This document shows, piece by piece, positions 15,176 through 23,937 of a stretch of DNA of 64,000 bases. Source of the DNA: Clostridium jeddahitimonense (GTDB taxonomy: Bacteria > Bacillota > Clostridia > Clostridiales > Clostridiaceae); assembly GCA_000753455.2 (NCBI GenBank), contig LM994670.1, positions 2,503,078-2,567,077 of the forward strand, written 5' to 3'. Position 1 is the stretch's first letter, and each line of letters opens with the position of its first letter. The notes under the pieces are model-generated. The model made no database searches, was not told the origin of the DNA, and worked only from the letters and a program-made list of their open reading frames with translations. The position numbers and the translations under genes are program-made.

Positions 15176-16135
15176 CTAAACAGATAAAACTTCTTCAACA
15201 AACTCATATAAAGTTTCAACATTTTGAGCTGCTGTAAAGTTTGTTATATATTCTATTAAATTTTTTATTACTAATATTATATCATTTTTACCTTGCCAAT
15301 TTTCTAAAATTATATGCAAGGGAACATCTTTTACAATTCTATTTAAAGCAAAAAATGTAACTGCTAATTCATCTATTTTACCTATAAACGGTATCTTATC
15401 TGGAATTATATCTGTAGGTACAACTATATAAGCTATAGATCCAGATATTATTAACTTCGTCTTAAGTGATACCCTATTATCCTTTAACAATCTTGTTAAT
15501 AAAGCTGCTATATCAGGTATTACAAAAATATAATCAGAATACTTCTTAACTTTTTCAGGAAGCTTTTCTGATAATTTTTCTCTTCCAACTGTATATATAT
15601 CTTCAGTCTTACCTCTTTCCTCAGCTTCTCTTAATTCCTCTTCATTTTCCTCTTCCTTGAATAGCTTAACTTCCTTTTTAAGCTCTCCCCCTAAGGAAAT
15701 AGAAACATTATTAACTCCAACAACTAACTTATCATCTAATAATCTTAAGTCATTTATCGCAAAATCTATATAAGGAACATCCTTTAATATATATTTATAT
15801 TGAATATTAACCTTACCTTCATTATAAGTTATTCCTTTATCAGCAAAAGACTTTAATACATACTTTAATGCTATTTTTCTAAAGAATGATGCTATTCCTA
15901 TATTTAACACCTTAAATTTGCATATTTCCCCTTGAATCATATCATTATCTGCTGAATTAACTCTTAATCCGCATTCAAAATCAATAGATAATCCTTTTTT
16001 AAAATTACCTTTTATAAGTATACAATCAGATATTTCTATACTATTTACAGTTAATCCTTCAACTGATACGAAATCATTTAATATGCTTAAAAGGTCTTCT
16101 CCTGTTAATCCAACAGCTACATTTGTTATATTCAT
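15176..16135 (-). CDS. YkvA-type (DUF1232) protein
   Basis: The roughly 319-residue protein has an N-terminal beta-rich region of about 160 residues that I cannot assign. A Glu-rich linker (EEENEEELREAEERGKTEDI) follows, then a C-terminal DUF1232 domain with the diagnostic LIISGSIAYIVVPTDIIPDK and FIGKIDELAV. DUF1232 is usually a short membrane-associated module of unknown function. I prefer ATG 16135, 8 nt after GGGGAGAGGG, over a TTG start 13 codons further upstream. Probably co-transcribed with rnhA downstream. Confidence 0.75.
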   Translation of the reverse strand: MNITNVAVGLTGEDLLSILNDFVSVEGLTVNSIEISDCILIKGNFKKGLSIDFECGLRVNSADNDMIQGEICKFKVLNIGIASFFRKIALKYVLKSFADKGITYNEGKVNIQYKYILKDVPYIDFAINDLRLLDDKLVVGVNNVSISLGGELKKEVKLFKEEENEEELREAEERGKTEDIYTVGREKLSEKLPEKVKKYSDYIFVIPDIAALLTRLLKDNRVSLKTKLIISGSIAYIVVPTDIIPDKIPFIGKIDELAVTFFALNRIVKDVPLHIILENWQGKNDIILVIKNLIEYITNFTAAQNVETLYEFVEEVLSV

Positions 16136-16287
16136 TATTTTAGCCCTCTCCCCTAAATTCAATCTATTTTTCAAACAATTAAAATCTTACTTTAAAGTAT
16201 ACTTCATTTACTTCTATTTTTAAAGCTTGTCTTTATTCTTTGATAAAGTTGTACATAAGTTTAAAAATGTAACTCCCTAAAAAAATA

Positions 16288-16338
16288 AAAAAGGTCTTTA
16301 GCCTAGAAAATATTTTCTAAGCTTCTAAAGACCTTTTT
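16288..16338 (-). terminator. Terminator of the amidase gene
   Basis: AAAAAGGTCTTTAG and CTAAAGACCTTTTT form a perfect 14-bp outer stem with a further inner hairpin. It lies 41 bases beyond the amidase stop codon, with a T-run on the minus strand. Confidence 0.85.
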
Positions 16339-16378
16339 GTATTAATTTTCATATCTCATTCTATTTATATAACAAGAA

Positions 16379-17068
16379 TCACTTTCCATTATAAGGTACT
16401 ACATGCGCTCTCTTAAACCCTCTTTTGTGCATATCTACCATTACATCAATAGCTTCATTGTAATCTTTATAATATCCAATACATACTCTCCAAGCTCTTT
16501 GCTGTGTCTCTTTTGGCTCAGTAACTGGAGTAAGTAATAACACCTTATCTACAATTGCCAAACATGCTTTTGCCACCATACGCCCATAACTTTTGCTATC
16601 AAATTTCTCCTCTACCTCAGCATTACTTAAGTACTCTCCATAAACTATAACTGACATAATAGAAACGTTATCATATTTTTTGCTCTCATCTTTCAACACT
16701 CCTTTTTCATCTGTTCCTAAATCACATAGTATTTCTTCACTTATAAGCTTTGCTAGCCTCTTATTATCATAGTTATCTTTACTATAAAACACCTGAACTC
16801 CTTTTGTACTTGTATCTATATGAGAATTCATATGAAAACTTACAAAAAACCTTCCATTATTTTTATCAGCTATGCTTAAACGTTCTTCTAAGGATAAATA
16901 AGTATCATCTTCCCTAGTCAGTATTACTTTTTCGCCATTTCTCTCTAAGTGTTTTTTAGCTTCTAATACTGCTTCTAATACTATATCTGATTCTTTTCTA
17001 CCAAGCGTTCTTCCAATAATACCTGTGTCATTTCCACCATGACTTGCATCTAAAATCCAAACAGCCAT
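16379..17068 (-). CDS. N-acetylmuramoyl-L-alanine amidase (Amidase_3)
   Basis: A 229-residue zinc amidase that cuts the bond between muramic acid and the peptide stem of peptidoglycan. Zinc ligands are visible at H10 (LDASHGGNDTG), E26 (GRKESDIV) and H79 (FVSFHMNSH). A variant of the usual ExGFLSN motif follows (YGEYLSNAEVEEKF), and about 40 C-terminal residues resemble a short SPOR-like peptidoglycan-binding module (WRVCIGYYKDYNEAIDVMVD). There is no signal peptide, as in CwlC-type enzymes acting on the mother-cell wall, so a late-sporulation role is possible. ATG 17068 follows AAGGAG; an upstream in-frame start lacks a ribosome site. Confidence 0.88.
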   Translation of the reverse strand: MAVWILDASHGGNDTGIIGRTLGRKESDIVLEAVLEAKKHLERNGEKVILTREDDTYLSLEERLSIADKNNGRFFVSFHMNSHIDTSTKGVQVFYSKDNYDNKRLAKLISEEILCDLGTDEKGVLKDESKKYDNVSIMSVIVYGEYLSNAEVEEKFDSKSYGRMVAKACLAIVDKVLLLTPVTEPKETQQRAWRVCIGYYKDYNEAIDVMVDMHKRGFKRAHVVPYNGK

Positions 17069-17131
17069 GTTGTCATATCTCCTTTGAAACAATGCTATAT
17101 ATTTAATATATTAACTCTAAGATGCCTTTGT

Positions 17132-17259
17132 GATTAATTAATAGTTAAATTAATAATAAATGAATAAAGCCAGCAAAACTGCCGGCTTCAAATAATATTC
17201 TTAAAAATTCTTCTTAAGTTTTAAATATAATTTTTATTTCTAACTATTAATTATTCCTT
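17132..17259. repeat. Degenerate palindromic intergenic element
   Basis: An imperfect long inverted repeat. The left arm contains GATTAATTAATAGTTA, the right arm reads in reverse complement GGAATAATTAATAGTTA, and the centre is AAGCCAGC/GCCGGCTT. The centre and right half resemble the element at 36633-36810 (shared TGAATAAAG-YCAGC and TTATTT-AAG-YCRGC). It occupies the whole gap behind metQ and probably supplies its terminator. Confidence 0.45.
17167..17188 (-). terminator. Likely terminator of metNIQ
   Basis: AAGCCAGC and GCCGGCTT pair with one mismatch around a short loop. They are followed on the minus strand by TTTATTCATTT. It lies 74 bases beyond the metQ stop codon, within the palindromic element. 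Confidence 0.5.
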
Positions 17260-17261
17260 GG

Positions 17262-18080
17262 TTAAAATACTGGAACAACTGCACCTTTATATTTTTCATT
17301 TATAAAATCTCTTACTTTATCAGAAGTAAGTGCTTCTGTCAAATCTTTTATTTTTTGAGTATCCTCAGTACCTTCTTTAACAGCTAATACATTTCTTCTT
17401 TCCTTTAATGCATCCTTATCCTTATCTTCTGCATAAAATGCATTTCCATTTACATCTAATCCTGCTTCTAAAGCATAGTTTCCATTTATTACAGCTATAT
17501 CTACTTCTTCTAACACTCTTGGTAAACTTGCTGCTGTTAGCTCACTAAATTGTAAATTCTTAGGATTAGATGTTATATCAGTAATCTTTAATATATCTCC
17601 CTCTGCTAACTCTATAAGGCCTGCAGCTTCTAGAACTTTCAAAGCTCTTGTTTCATTACTAGAATCATCTGGAACAGCTACTGTTGCACCGTCTTCAATC
17701 TCTTCTACAGACTTATATTTATTAGAAAACACCCCCATTGGTTCTAAATGAATTTCTGCAGTATAAGTAAGATGTGTTCCTTTTTCTTCATTAAATGTAT
17801 TTAAATATGCAATATGTTGAAAATAATTTGCATCAAGATCTCCTTCTTCAACAGATGTATTAGGTAATACATAGTCATCAAATTCAACTATTTCAACTGT
17901 ATACCCTTTTCCTTCTAGCTCTTCTACAGCTTGTTCAACAATCTCTTTATGCGGAACTGGAGATACTCCAATCCTTATAGTTTTATCATCACTTGATGAT
18001 GAATTGCTTCCCCCACAACCTATAAGTGATACTGCTAATGCCCCTGTTAATACTAATGATAAAATTGATTTTCTTTTCAT
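17262..18080 (-). CDS. metQ: Methionine ABC transporter substrate-binding lipoprotein
   Basis: The 272-residue lipoprotein has signal peptide and lipobox LAVSLIGC, with the lipidated Cys at about residue 22, then a Gly/Ser linker and an NlpA/MetQ-type binding domain. The signatures IRIGVSPVPHKEIVEQ, DANYFQHIAYLNTFNEEKG and AVINGNYALEAGL are present. It binds D/L-methionine outside the cell and delivers it to MetI and MetN. It is the last gene of metNIQ, 38 bp after metI. Expression should depend on the SAM-I riboswitch upstream of metN. Confidence 0.95.
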   Translation of the reverse strand: MKRKSILSLVLTGALAVSLIGCGGSNSSSSDDKTIRIGVSPVPHKEIVEQAVEELEGKGYTVEIVEFDDYVLPNTSVEEGDLDANYFQHIAYLNTFNEEKGTHLTYTAEIHLEPMGVFSNKYKSVEEIEDGATVAVPDDSSNETRALKVLEAAGLIELAEGDILKITDITSNPKNLQFSELTAASLPRVLEEVDIAVINGNYALEAGLDVNGNAFYAEDKDKDALKERRNVLAVKEGTEDTQKIKDLTEALTSDKVRDFINEKYKGAVVPVF

Positions 18081-18118
18081 ATTTAATTGCCCCCTTATTT
18101 TTTTAGTTTTGCTTATTT

Positions 18119-18766
18119 CTAATTTAATTTTTTATATAAATAATTTCCTAAGCTTTGCAAGCTTTGAACTATTATTATCAAAATAATTACTGTTGTTACC
18201 ATATAGTCTGTTCGGAATCCCTGATATCCGTATGTTATTGCAACCTTTCCAAGTCCACCTGCTCCAACACTTCCAGCCATTGCTGAATATCCAATAACGC
18301 TAATAATTGTTAGCGTTAGCCCTGAAATAATACTTGGAACAGCCTCCTTAAGCATTACTTTAAATATAATTTGACCATCTGATGCTCCAAAAGATTTAGC
18401 TGCCTCAATTACTCCTGGATCTACTTCCTTTAATGAAGATTCAATTATTCTTGCTACAAACGGTGCTGCTGCTATCGTTAAAGGAACTATCGCAGCTGTA
18501 TTACCTATAGACTTCCCTACTATAGCTCTTGTCAACGGTATTATAAAAACTATTAAAATAATAAAAGGAAAGCTTCTTAGCACATTAATTATAGCATCAA
18601 GAATTTTATACACTATTCTGTTAGGCTTTAATCCACTTGGTGAAGTAACAGTTGCTATTATTCCAAAAACAAATCCTAGAATAGTTGCAAATAATGTTGA
18701 GAAAAACACCATATATACTGTGGCTCCTAATTCTTTTATTATTATATTTATCATTTTCGCATCCAT
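18119..18766 (-). CDS. metI: Methionine ABC transporter permease
   Basis: The 215-residue permease has five transmembrane segments and the BPD_transp_1 coupling loop ESSLKEVDPGVIEAAKSFGASDGQIIF (EAA motif). It forms the methionine channel with MetN on the cytoplasmic side. Its start lies one base after the metN stop codon region (18768), showing tight translational coupling. Length and topology match characterised MetI proteins. Confidence 0.95.
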   Translation of the reverse strand: MDAKMINIIIKELGATVYMVFFSTLFATILGFVFGIIATVTSPSGLKPNRIVYKILDAIINVLRSFPFIILIVFIIPLTRAIVGKSIGNTAAIVPLTIAAAPFVARIIESSLKEVDPGVIEAAKSFGASDGQIIFKVMLKEAVPSIISGLTLTIISVIGYSAMAGSVGAGGLGKVAITYGYQGFRTDYMVTTVIILIIIVQSLQSLGNYLYKKLN

Positions 18767-18767
18767 A

Positions 18768-19730
18768 CTATAGCACCTCCAATATAATATCTTTATTTGA
18801 TAAATAACTCATAACAGCTTCTCTATCTTTATTATCAATATTTATAGTTAATGTTCCCAATACTTCATCTCTAAACTTTTCAAGTTTCCCTCCAACTATT
18901 GAGAAATCTATATTAAGTTCTCTTGCCATCTTTGTTATAAGCGCATTTTCTGAAGATTTACTTGGAAAGAATAATTTTATATTTACACCTTCATGAGATA
19001 ATGTATCATCATCCTCATCTCCTAAGAACTTCTTTAATGAAACTCCTGGTCTTAAGAATATTTCCTCTGATTTACCTTCAGCCACTAATACCCCACCATC
19101 AATCAGAGCTACCTTTTGACATATTTGCTTAATAACCTCCATTTGATGTGTAACAACCACGATGGTAATACCTAATTTCTTATTAATATCACTTAAAAGA
19201 GATAAGATATCTTTAGTAGTTTTAGGATCTAATGCTGATGTTGCTTCATCACATAAAAGAATCTTAGGTTCTAAAGCTAATGCTCTTGCTATTGCAACCC
19301 TTTGCTTTTGCCCACCACTTAACTCATTCGGCTTATTCTTAGCTTTGTCCGTAAGTCCAACAAGTTCTAGTAGCTCGTCCACTCTATTTTTTATAAAATC
19401 CTTTTTATATCCCCAAACTTCTAAAGGTAATGAAATATTTTCAAATACTGTTTTTCTCTTAAGAAGGTTAAAGCCTTGAAATATCATTCCTAAATCTTTT
19501 CTAAACTCTCGTTTTTCCTTCTCTTTAAGACATTTAACCTCTCTTCCCATTACAATTACTGAACCTTCATTATAATCTTCTAATCCGTTTATGCATCTTA
19601 ACAAAGTAGATTTTCCAGCTCCACTATGCCCTATAAGACCATAAATTTCACCTTCATTAATACTTAAAGTTATTCCCTTAAGAACTTTTACTTCTCCAAA
19701 ACTTTTTTCTATATCCCTTATTTTAATCAT
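18768..19730 (-). CDS. metN: Methionine ABC transporter ATPase
   Basis: The 320-residue protein carries Walker A GHSGAGKST (about residue 35), the ABC signature LSGGQKQRVAIARALA, Walker B ILLCDEATSALD and the switch histidine in VVTHQME. A C-terminal NIL domain of about 75 residues (SENALITKMARELNIDFSIV) is the regulatory methionine-sensing module of MetN proteins. First gene of metNIQ. The leader carries a SAM-I riboswitch and terminator, so high S-adenosylmethionine should stop transcription. Confidence 0.96.
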   Translation of the reverse strand: MIKIRDIEKSFGEVKVLKGITLSINEGEIYGLIGHSGAGKSTLLRCINGLEDYNEGSVIVMGREVKCLKEKEKREFRKDLGMIFQGFNLLKRKTVFENISLPLEVWGYKKDFIKNRVDELLELVGLTDKAKNKPNELSGGQKQRVAIARALALEPKILLCDEATSALDPKTTKDILSLLSDINKKLGITIVVVTHQMEVIKQICQKVALIDGGVLVAEGKSEEIFLRPGVSLKKFLGDEDDDTLSHEGVNIKLFFPSKSSENALITKMARELNIDFSIVGGKLEKFRDEVLGTLTINIDNKDREAVMSYLSNKDIILEVL

Positions 19731-19890
19731 TAATTTTCACCCCTTTTTTATAATCAAACTCCTTCTCCTATGGTCGAATGAGTATACTCTGTGTAACTTC
19801 AAGTATCCAAATTAAAAATTTAGATTTTCACTTATGAAACTCCTTTTACTAAATCACAGATTTAAATAAATATAGTCTTCTAAAAAATAA

Positions 19891-19919
19891 AAAAAGCACT
19901 TGAGAATAAACTCAAGTGC
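19891..19919 (-). terminator. Riboswitch-controlled terminator ahead of metN
   Basis: GCACTTGAG and CTCAAGTGC form a 9-bp stem followed on the minus strand by a run of seven T. It lies 24 bases 3' of the SAM-I aptamer and about 160 bp before metN. Confidence 0.85.
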
Positions 19920-19944
19920 GAAACAAATCACTATTAATTTACCC

Positions 19945-20112
19945 TCTCATCTATCAGCTCTAAAGCTGCTGGAATTAGCACCACACTAACAAAATTAACA
20001 ATTTAAAATTATAAATTAATAATTAATTATCCATTTATAATTCTTCATTATTAATTAATGAAGCAGGTTGCTGGGTTTCACAGGGCCAGTCCCTCCACCA
20101 CTCTTGATAAGA
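19945..20112 (-). ncRNA. SAM-I (S-box) riboswitch of metNIQ
   Basis: On the minus strand the S-box core is nearly complete: P1 CTTATC (20106-20111) pairing with GATGAG (19946-19951), then AAGAGTGGTGGAGGGACTGG, GAAACCCAGCAACC and GGTGCTAATTCC, and P4 CAGCT/AGCTG. It binds S-adenosylmethionine and should favour the terminator at 19891-19919. About 83 nt separate CAACC from GGTGCTAATTCC, longer than the usual P3 arm. The extra part is AT-rich and self-complementary. Confidence 0.95.
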
Positions 20113-20204
20113 AAAAATATTAAGTTTTAATTTAGTTGATGTTATAAATATATACTTTATTTCCCTTTATGTCAATATTTTTCTATAAATTTTAATAATA
20201 TTTT

Positions 20205-20492
20205 TTAAAACTCTATAATTTCTTCTTCGATATCTATTATTTCCGCTTCGCAATTTTCTTCTACAAACGTGATTATATCTTCCTTTGATGCATGTAGCAC
20301 ATCCTTAGAGCTTGCTACTTGTGATATTCCAATTTCTATAATTTTATGGGTATCTTGTTCTCCAATTTCTCCCACTGATACATTGTATTTATTTCTTAAT
20401 CTCTTACTTATACTTAAAAGTATCATTCTCTTCTCCTTTAATGAATGTACCCAAGATGCTCTCAACTTAATTTTCAACACTAAAACCTTCAA
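20205..20492 (-). CDS. DUF503 (YlxP-like) protein
   Basis: The 95-residue protein matches the DUF503 family: MKVLVLKIKLRASWVHSLKEKR at the N-terminus, then LRNKYNVSVGEIGEQDTH and a C-terminal Glu-rich strand. B. subtilis YlxP, in the ribosome-associated nusA-infB-rbfA region, is the best-known relative; its precise role is unclear. The start is TTG at 20490-20492 after GAGGTGATAA. It stands alone here, with about 90 bp before the SAM-I riboswitch region. Confidence 0.85.
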   Translation of the reverse strand: MKVLVLKIKLRASWVHSLKEKRMILLSISKRLRNKYNVSVGEIGEQDTHKIIEIGISQVASSKDVLHASKEDIITFVEENCEAEIIDIEEEIIEF

Positions 20493-20633
20493 ATTATCAC
20501 CTCATAATTATTTTTCTACTACCTTCAGTTTTCCCTTTTGAAATATGCATATAACCTTTTCTCTAATTAATATTCTAAATTTTATAGTGTATTCTTTTCT
20601 AACAGTATATCCTCAACTCTAACAGATAAAATT

Positions 20634-20668
20634 AAAAAAGCGAGAAGTTTTTAGTTTCCCACTTTTTA
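20634..20668 (-). terminator. Terminator of the DegV gene
   Basis: On the minus strand AAAAAGTGGGAA and TTCTCGCTTTTT pair over 12 positions (two G-T). T-rich sequence follows, 41 bases beyond the degV-type stop codon. Confidence 0.75.
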
Positions 20669-20708
20669 TCTATGTATAATTAATATGACTTTTAAAATAT
20701 CATATGTA

Positions 20709-21557
20709 TTAATATTCTTTTTTTATGCATAATCCAATTGCTCCTGGACCAGTATGTACTCCCATAGCTGAACCTATAGTTTCAAAGGAAATTTCACTAA
20801 TATTATGTTTATTTTTAATTTCTTCAAAAAAAGCTCTCGCTTCTTCTAATGCTGCCCCATTTAATACCCAAACTCTACATTTTCCACCTTCTAAATAAGA
20901 ATTAAGTATCTCCTTTAGCTTTGATATAGATTTTTTTCTACCTCTTACTTTGCAAAAAGGATAAAGATGTCCTTCATCATCTGATGATATAATCGGTTTT
21001 AAATGCAGCATCTCTCCAACAGTTCCTGCTACTCTACCTATCCTTCCGCCTTTTTTCAAAAATTCTAATGTATTAAAGGTAACATATCCACTTATACTTT
21101 TCTTTATATTAGGCAGCTTGTCTATTATTTCTTCAAAAGACGCCTTTTCTTTTATAAGCTTAGATACTTCTAAAGCAATAGCGCCAACTGGGAAACCTAA
21201 AGTTTTTGTATCAAAAAAATAATACATTAACTCTGGATGCTCTTCACAAAGAAGCTGTATACTATTAAAAGTTCCTGATAAGTTGCTTGATACACTAACT
21301 ACTACAACATGAGTATATCCTTCGTCTTTTAATTTCCGGATAATATTCTCAGTGTATTGTAAATCTGGTAGCGAAGTGGTTGGTATAATTCCATTAGATA
21401 AATCTTCATATACTTGTTCTTCGCTTATTGTCACTTTATCTAAGTATTCTCTATCACTATAGATTATTCTAAATGGTAGTACTTGTATGTTATTCTCTTT
21501 AATAGTCTCCTGACTTAAGTCACATCCACTATCAGTTATTACTGCTATCTTTTGCAA
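20709..21557 (-). CDS. DegV-family fatty-acid-binding protein
   Basis: The 282-residue protein has the two-domain DegV fold. Signatures are AVITDSGCDLS at the N-terminus, PTTSLPDLQY, VVVVSVSSNLSGTFNS, FFDTKTLGFPVG and GRIGRVAGTVGEMLHLKPII. DegV/FakB proteins hold a fatty acid so that the kinase FakA can phosphorylate it. FakA, a DhaK/DhaL-related kinase, is not in this window; dhaK/dhaL at 50-52 kb are the dihydroxyacetone enzymes. The start is TTG (21555-21557) after AGGGGG. Monocistronic with its own terminator. Confidence 0.92.
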   Translation of the reverse strand: MQKIAVITDSGCDLSQETIKENNIQVLPFRIIYSDREYLDKVTISEEQVYEDLSNGIIPTTSLPDLQYTENIIRKLKDEGYTHVVVVSVSSNLSGTFNSIQLLCEEHPELMYYFFDTKTLGFPVGAIALEVSKLIKEKASFEEIIDKLPNIKKSISGYVTFNTLEFLKKGGRIGRVAGTVGEMLHLKPIISSDDEGHLYPFCKVRGRKKSISKLKEILNSYLEGGKCRVWVLNGAALEEARAFFEEIKNKHNISEISFETIGSAMGVHTGPGAIGLCIKKEY

Positions 21558-21643
21558 ATTACTTCCCCCTAGTTAAAACGATATCATAAATATATCATAC
21601 AAAATTTGAATTAACCATATTAATTTTTTTACAATTCCTATTC

Positions 21644-22186
21644 TTATCTGCTTTTTTTGTGAATTCTATCCATATAAAAACTTATTATAAGTGTTAATGC
21701 ATAATCAAATACTAAGAACACTAAGTTTGCTATTATTAAAAATAAAACAAAAGTAATCATCTTTGTATCACTGCTTATAAATCTCGAAAGAATTTCTTCA
21801 ACACCTTTTATCACATTTATCCCCAATACATTTTGAAAAAGAATAAATCCTATTATAAATGCTATATTAAAAAAGCCTATTTTATATAATACTTCTAACT
21901 TACTCCTACTTCTTTCTGAGAAAAACTTAATAATACCATATATTCCAAAAAAAACAGCATAAAGTATACTTATATTGATTGGTACAATAAATAAGGCTAT
22001 TAAAGCTGATGCTATATATACAAAAATAGCAGTTTTAATATCACTTCTTATAATACATATTGGTATTATTGCTGATGCTATAGTTAATATAGTTAGTGTA
22101 TTTATAGGTATTAATGAAGTTGAATATAGAATAATACTTGTTAATGCAACCATTATCCCACCTAATGTTATTTCTTTAGATTTCAT
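21644..22186 (-). CDS. Polytopic membrane protein, S-component-like
   Basis: The 180-residue hydrophobic protein has about five or six transmembrane helices and little else. The short N-terminus MKSKEITLGGIMVALTSIILY resembles the start of many ECF-transporter substrate-binding (S) components and DUF2232/YybS-like proteins. No adjacent ECF ATPase or T-component supports a transporter role. I do not recognise a specific family, so the function is open. Preceded by AGGAGG-type sequence, so the start at 22186 is well supported. Confidence 0.55.
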   Translation of the reverse strand: MKSKEITLGGIMVALTSIILYSTSLIPINTLTILTIASAIIPICIIRSDIKTAIFVYIASALIALFIVPINISILYAVFFGIYGIIKFFSERSRSKLEVLYKIGFFNIAFIIGFILFQNVLGINVIKGVEEILSRFISSDTKMITFVLFLIIANLVFLVFDYALTLIISFYMDRIHKKSR

Positions 22187-22277
22187 TTAATACCTCCTTT
22201 CATTAACTAAAAATATTTTTTCCTTACCTACTTTAATTCACTTATTTAAATTCTAAGTAAGAAACTTACTTTGCTAA

Positions 22278-22898
22278 TTAACAACAACCTATTAAGTCTC
22301 CGCCCATCATCTCACAACAACAATCTGCACATATAAGATTATTGCAACAAGTACATGCATCAACTCCACCTTGAGCAGTTCTATATGGATTAGCATATCC
22401 TCCTGCTCTCATCTTCAACTGATTTAAACTTTGTCTATATTCAAAATTATTAGGATCCATTTGACATGCTCTCTCAATATTGTTAAGGGCTGAATCAAAC
22501 CATCCTTTATTTAATTGAACTGCTCCATATAAGAAATGCCATTCAGCATCTCTATTTGACATAGCATTTAATCTTCTTTCTGCTTCTATATTATTTCTCA
22601 TTTGAATAAGTCTTCTTATTTCAGCGTAGCCAGCTACATTATTGCTATATCCGCTATTATAACTTGAGTTTGAATTACTACTATAGTTGGAACTATAAGT
22701 ACCTCCAGAGTTTCCTCCACCATTTTTTAACATATCATAAGCTTTATTTACTTCTGTTAATTTTTCTTGTGCTAAATCCTTAAGTGGATTATCTCCATAT
22801 TGATCAGGATGATATTGCTTAACTAACTTTCTGTAAGCAGCTTTAATTTCTTCTTGGGATGCACCTTGCTTTACCCCTAGTACCTCATATGGATTCAT
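22278..22898 (-). CDS. J-domain protein with helical repeat and Cys-rich tail
   Basis: The 206-residue protein opens with a canonical J-domain (residues 1-60: NPYEVLGVKQGASQEEIKAA, YRKLVKQYHPDQYGDNPL) including the HPD motif that stimulates DnaK. A Ser/Asn/Tyr/Gly-rich linker (about 62-90) and a TPR-like helical region follow. The tail is rich in cysteines (DACTCCNNLICADCCCEMMG and a final CC). There is no G/F or zinc-finger domain, so it is a specialised co-chaperone, not DnaJ itself. It starts one base after the DUF5685 stop codon, so the two are coupled and probably act together. Confidence 0.85.
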   Translation of the reverse strand: MNPYEVLGVKQGASQEEIKAAYRKLVKQYHPDQYGDNPLKDLAQEKLTEVNKAYDMLKNGGGNSGGTYSSNYSSNSNSSYNSGYSNNVAGYAEIRRLIQMRNNIEAERRLNAMSNRDAEWHFLYGAVQLNKGWFDSALNNIERACQMDPNNFEYRQSLNQLKMRAGGYANPYRTAQGGVDACTCCNNLICADCCCEMMGGDLIGCC

Positions 22899-22899
22899 T

Positions 22900-23802
22900 T
22901 TAAATACCTCTTTTCTTACTACTTTTACAATTACAATTTTGAACTATCCTAGTATACTTATCCATCATACCAAGACTAATTATATTTTCTAATATTTCTT
23001 TATTTCTTTTTAATGGCAACATATCTAAAGCTTCTTTACAGTTATAACCACAATTTAATATTGTGAATTCTATTCTTGGTTTTATTTCTTCAATAAATTC
23101 CTTATAACTTTTATTTTCTTTATTATATAAGTAATTTATAGGATTAAACTTATTATTATTAATATCTTCTTCTAAATCATCTAAAGCATCTATTACATAA
23201 ATCCATTTTCCTATAGCATATCCTAAGTTATATAGATTACTTCTTAACACCTCAGAATCATTATCTATTTCTTCTGGATAAAGCTCTAATATATTCGCCA
23301 CTATTAAGCTAAAAGGATCACATATTTCATCTATAGAGTTGAAATTTTTCTCTTTTTCTAATAAAGATAATTTATTTAAATTTTCTTCTATTATATCATT
23401 TACCTTTGTAACATTTCTATTAAATTTCTTTTTATATGGAGATAGTACTATTGCTCCCATTTTACTCTTTAAACTTTTATCATCATTTATATCATCTATT
23501 AGCTTATAATAAATTAAACTAACATTCATAGCTGCAGCATAAGAAAGTGCTTCTCCCTTTATAGCCATAGGCTTTTTATTATGTGGATGTGCTATACATC
23601 TTTTCATCTCAAATTTCGGGCCTTCACTATGAAGGGCATCTAGAAGTATTGCTAAAAAAGTCATATCATAATTCAAAGTCATTCTTGGTACATTCCCAAA
23701 GTTATCCTTAATGTGCATGCATACACCGCAGTAATATGCTCTAAAAGTTTCATACTCCCTTATTTTCATCTCTGGTTTAAGTGGAGTTACATATCCAAAC
23801 AA
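22900..23802 (-). CDS. DUF5685-family protein
   Basis: The 300-residue, mostly helical protein has several conserved Cys/His residues in its N-terminal half (FRAYYCGVCMHIKDNFG, KRCIAHPHNKKP) and CNCK near the C-terminus. These look capable of binding metal. The motif IDALDDLEEDINNNKFNP, with the earlier YDMTFLAILLDAL, recalls the Asp-rich motifs of the all-helical isoprenoid synthase fold. That is my inference, not an established function. It starts at TTG (23800-23802) after AGGGAG. The downstream J-domain gene is translationally coupled. Confidence 0.7.
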   Translation of the reverse strand: MFGYVTPLKPEMKIREYETFRAYYCGVCMHIKDNFGNVPRMTLNYDMTFLAILLDALHSEGPKFEMKRCIAHPHNKKPMAIKGEALSYAAAMNVSLIYYKLIDDINDDKSLKSKMGAIVLSPYKKKFNRNVTKVNDIIEENLNKLSLLEKEKNFNSIDEICDPFSLIVANILELYPEEIDNDSEVLRSNLYNLGYAIGKWIYVIDALDDLEEDINNNKFNPINYLYNKENKSYKEFIEEIKPRIEFTILNCGYNCKEALDMLPLKRNKEILENIISLGMMDKYTRIVQNCNCKSSKKRGI

Positions 23803-23894
23803 AAAATCACTCCCTAAATATTTATATTAGTATTATAACTTATTATGTTAATCCATCAAATAAAATTTATACTTTTATCAGGTAAAATTCACAA

Positions 23895-23931
23895 AAATAG
23901 GTTATGCATAAGTTTATTGCATAACCTATTT
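23895..23931 (-). terminator. Terminator of the sigma/anti-sigma operon
   Basis: AAATAGGTTATGCA and TGCATAACCTATTT form a perfect 14-bp stem just beyond the anti-sigma stop codon, followed by T-rich sequence on the minus strand. Confidence 0.85.
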
Positions 23932-23937
23932 CTAAAA

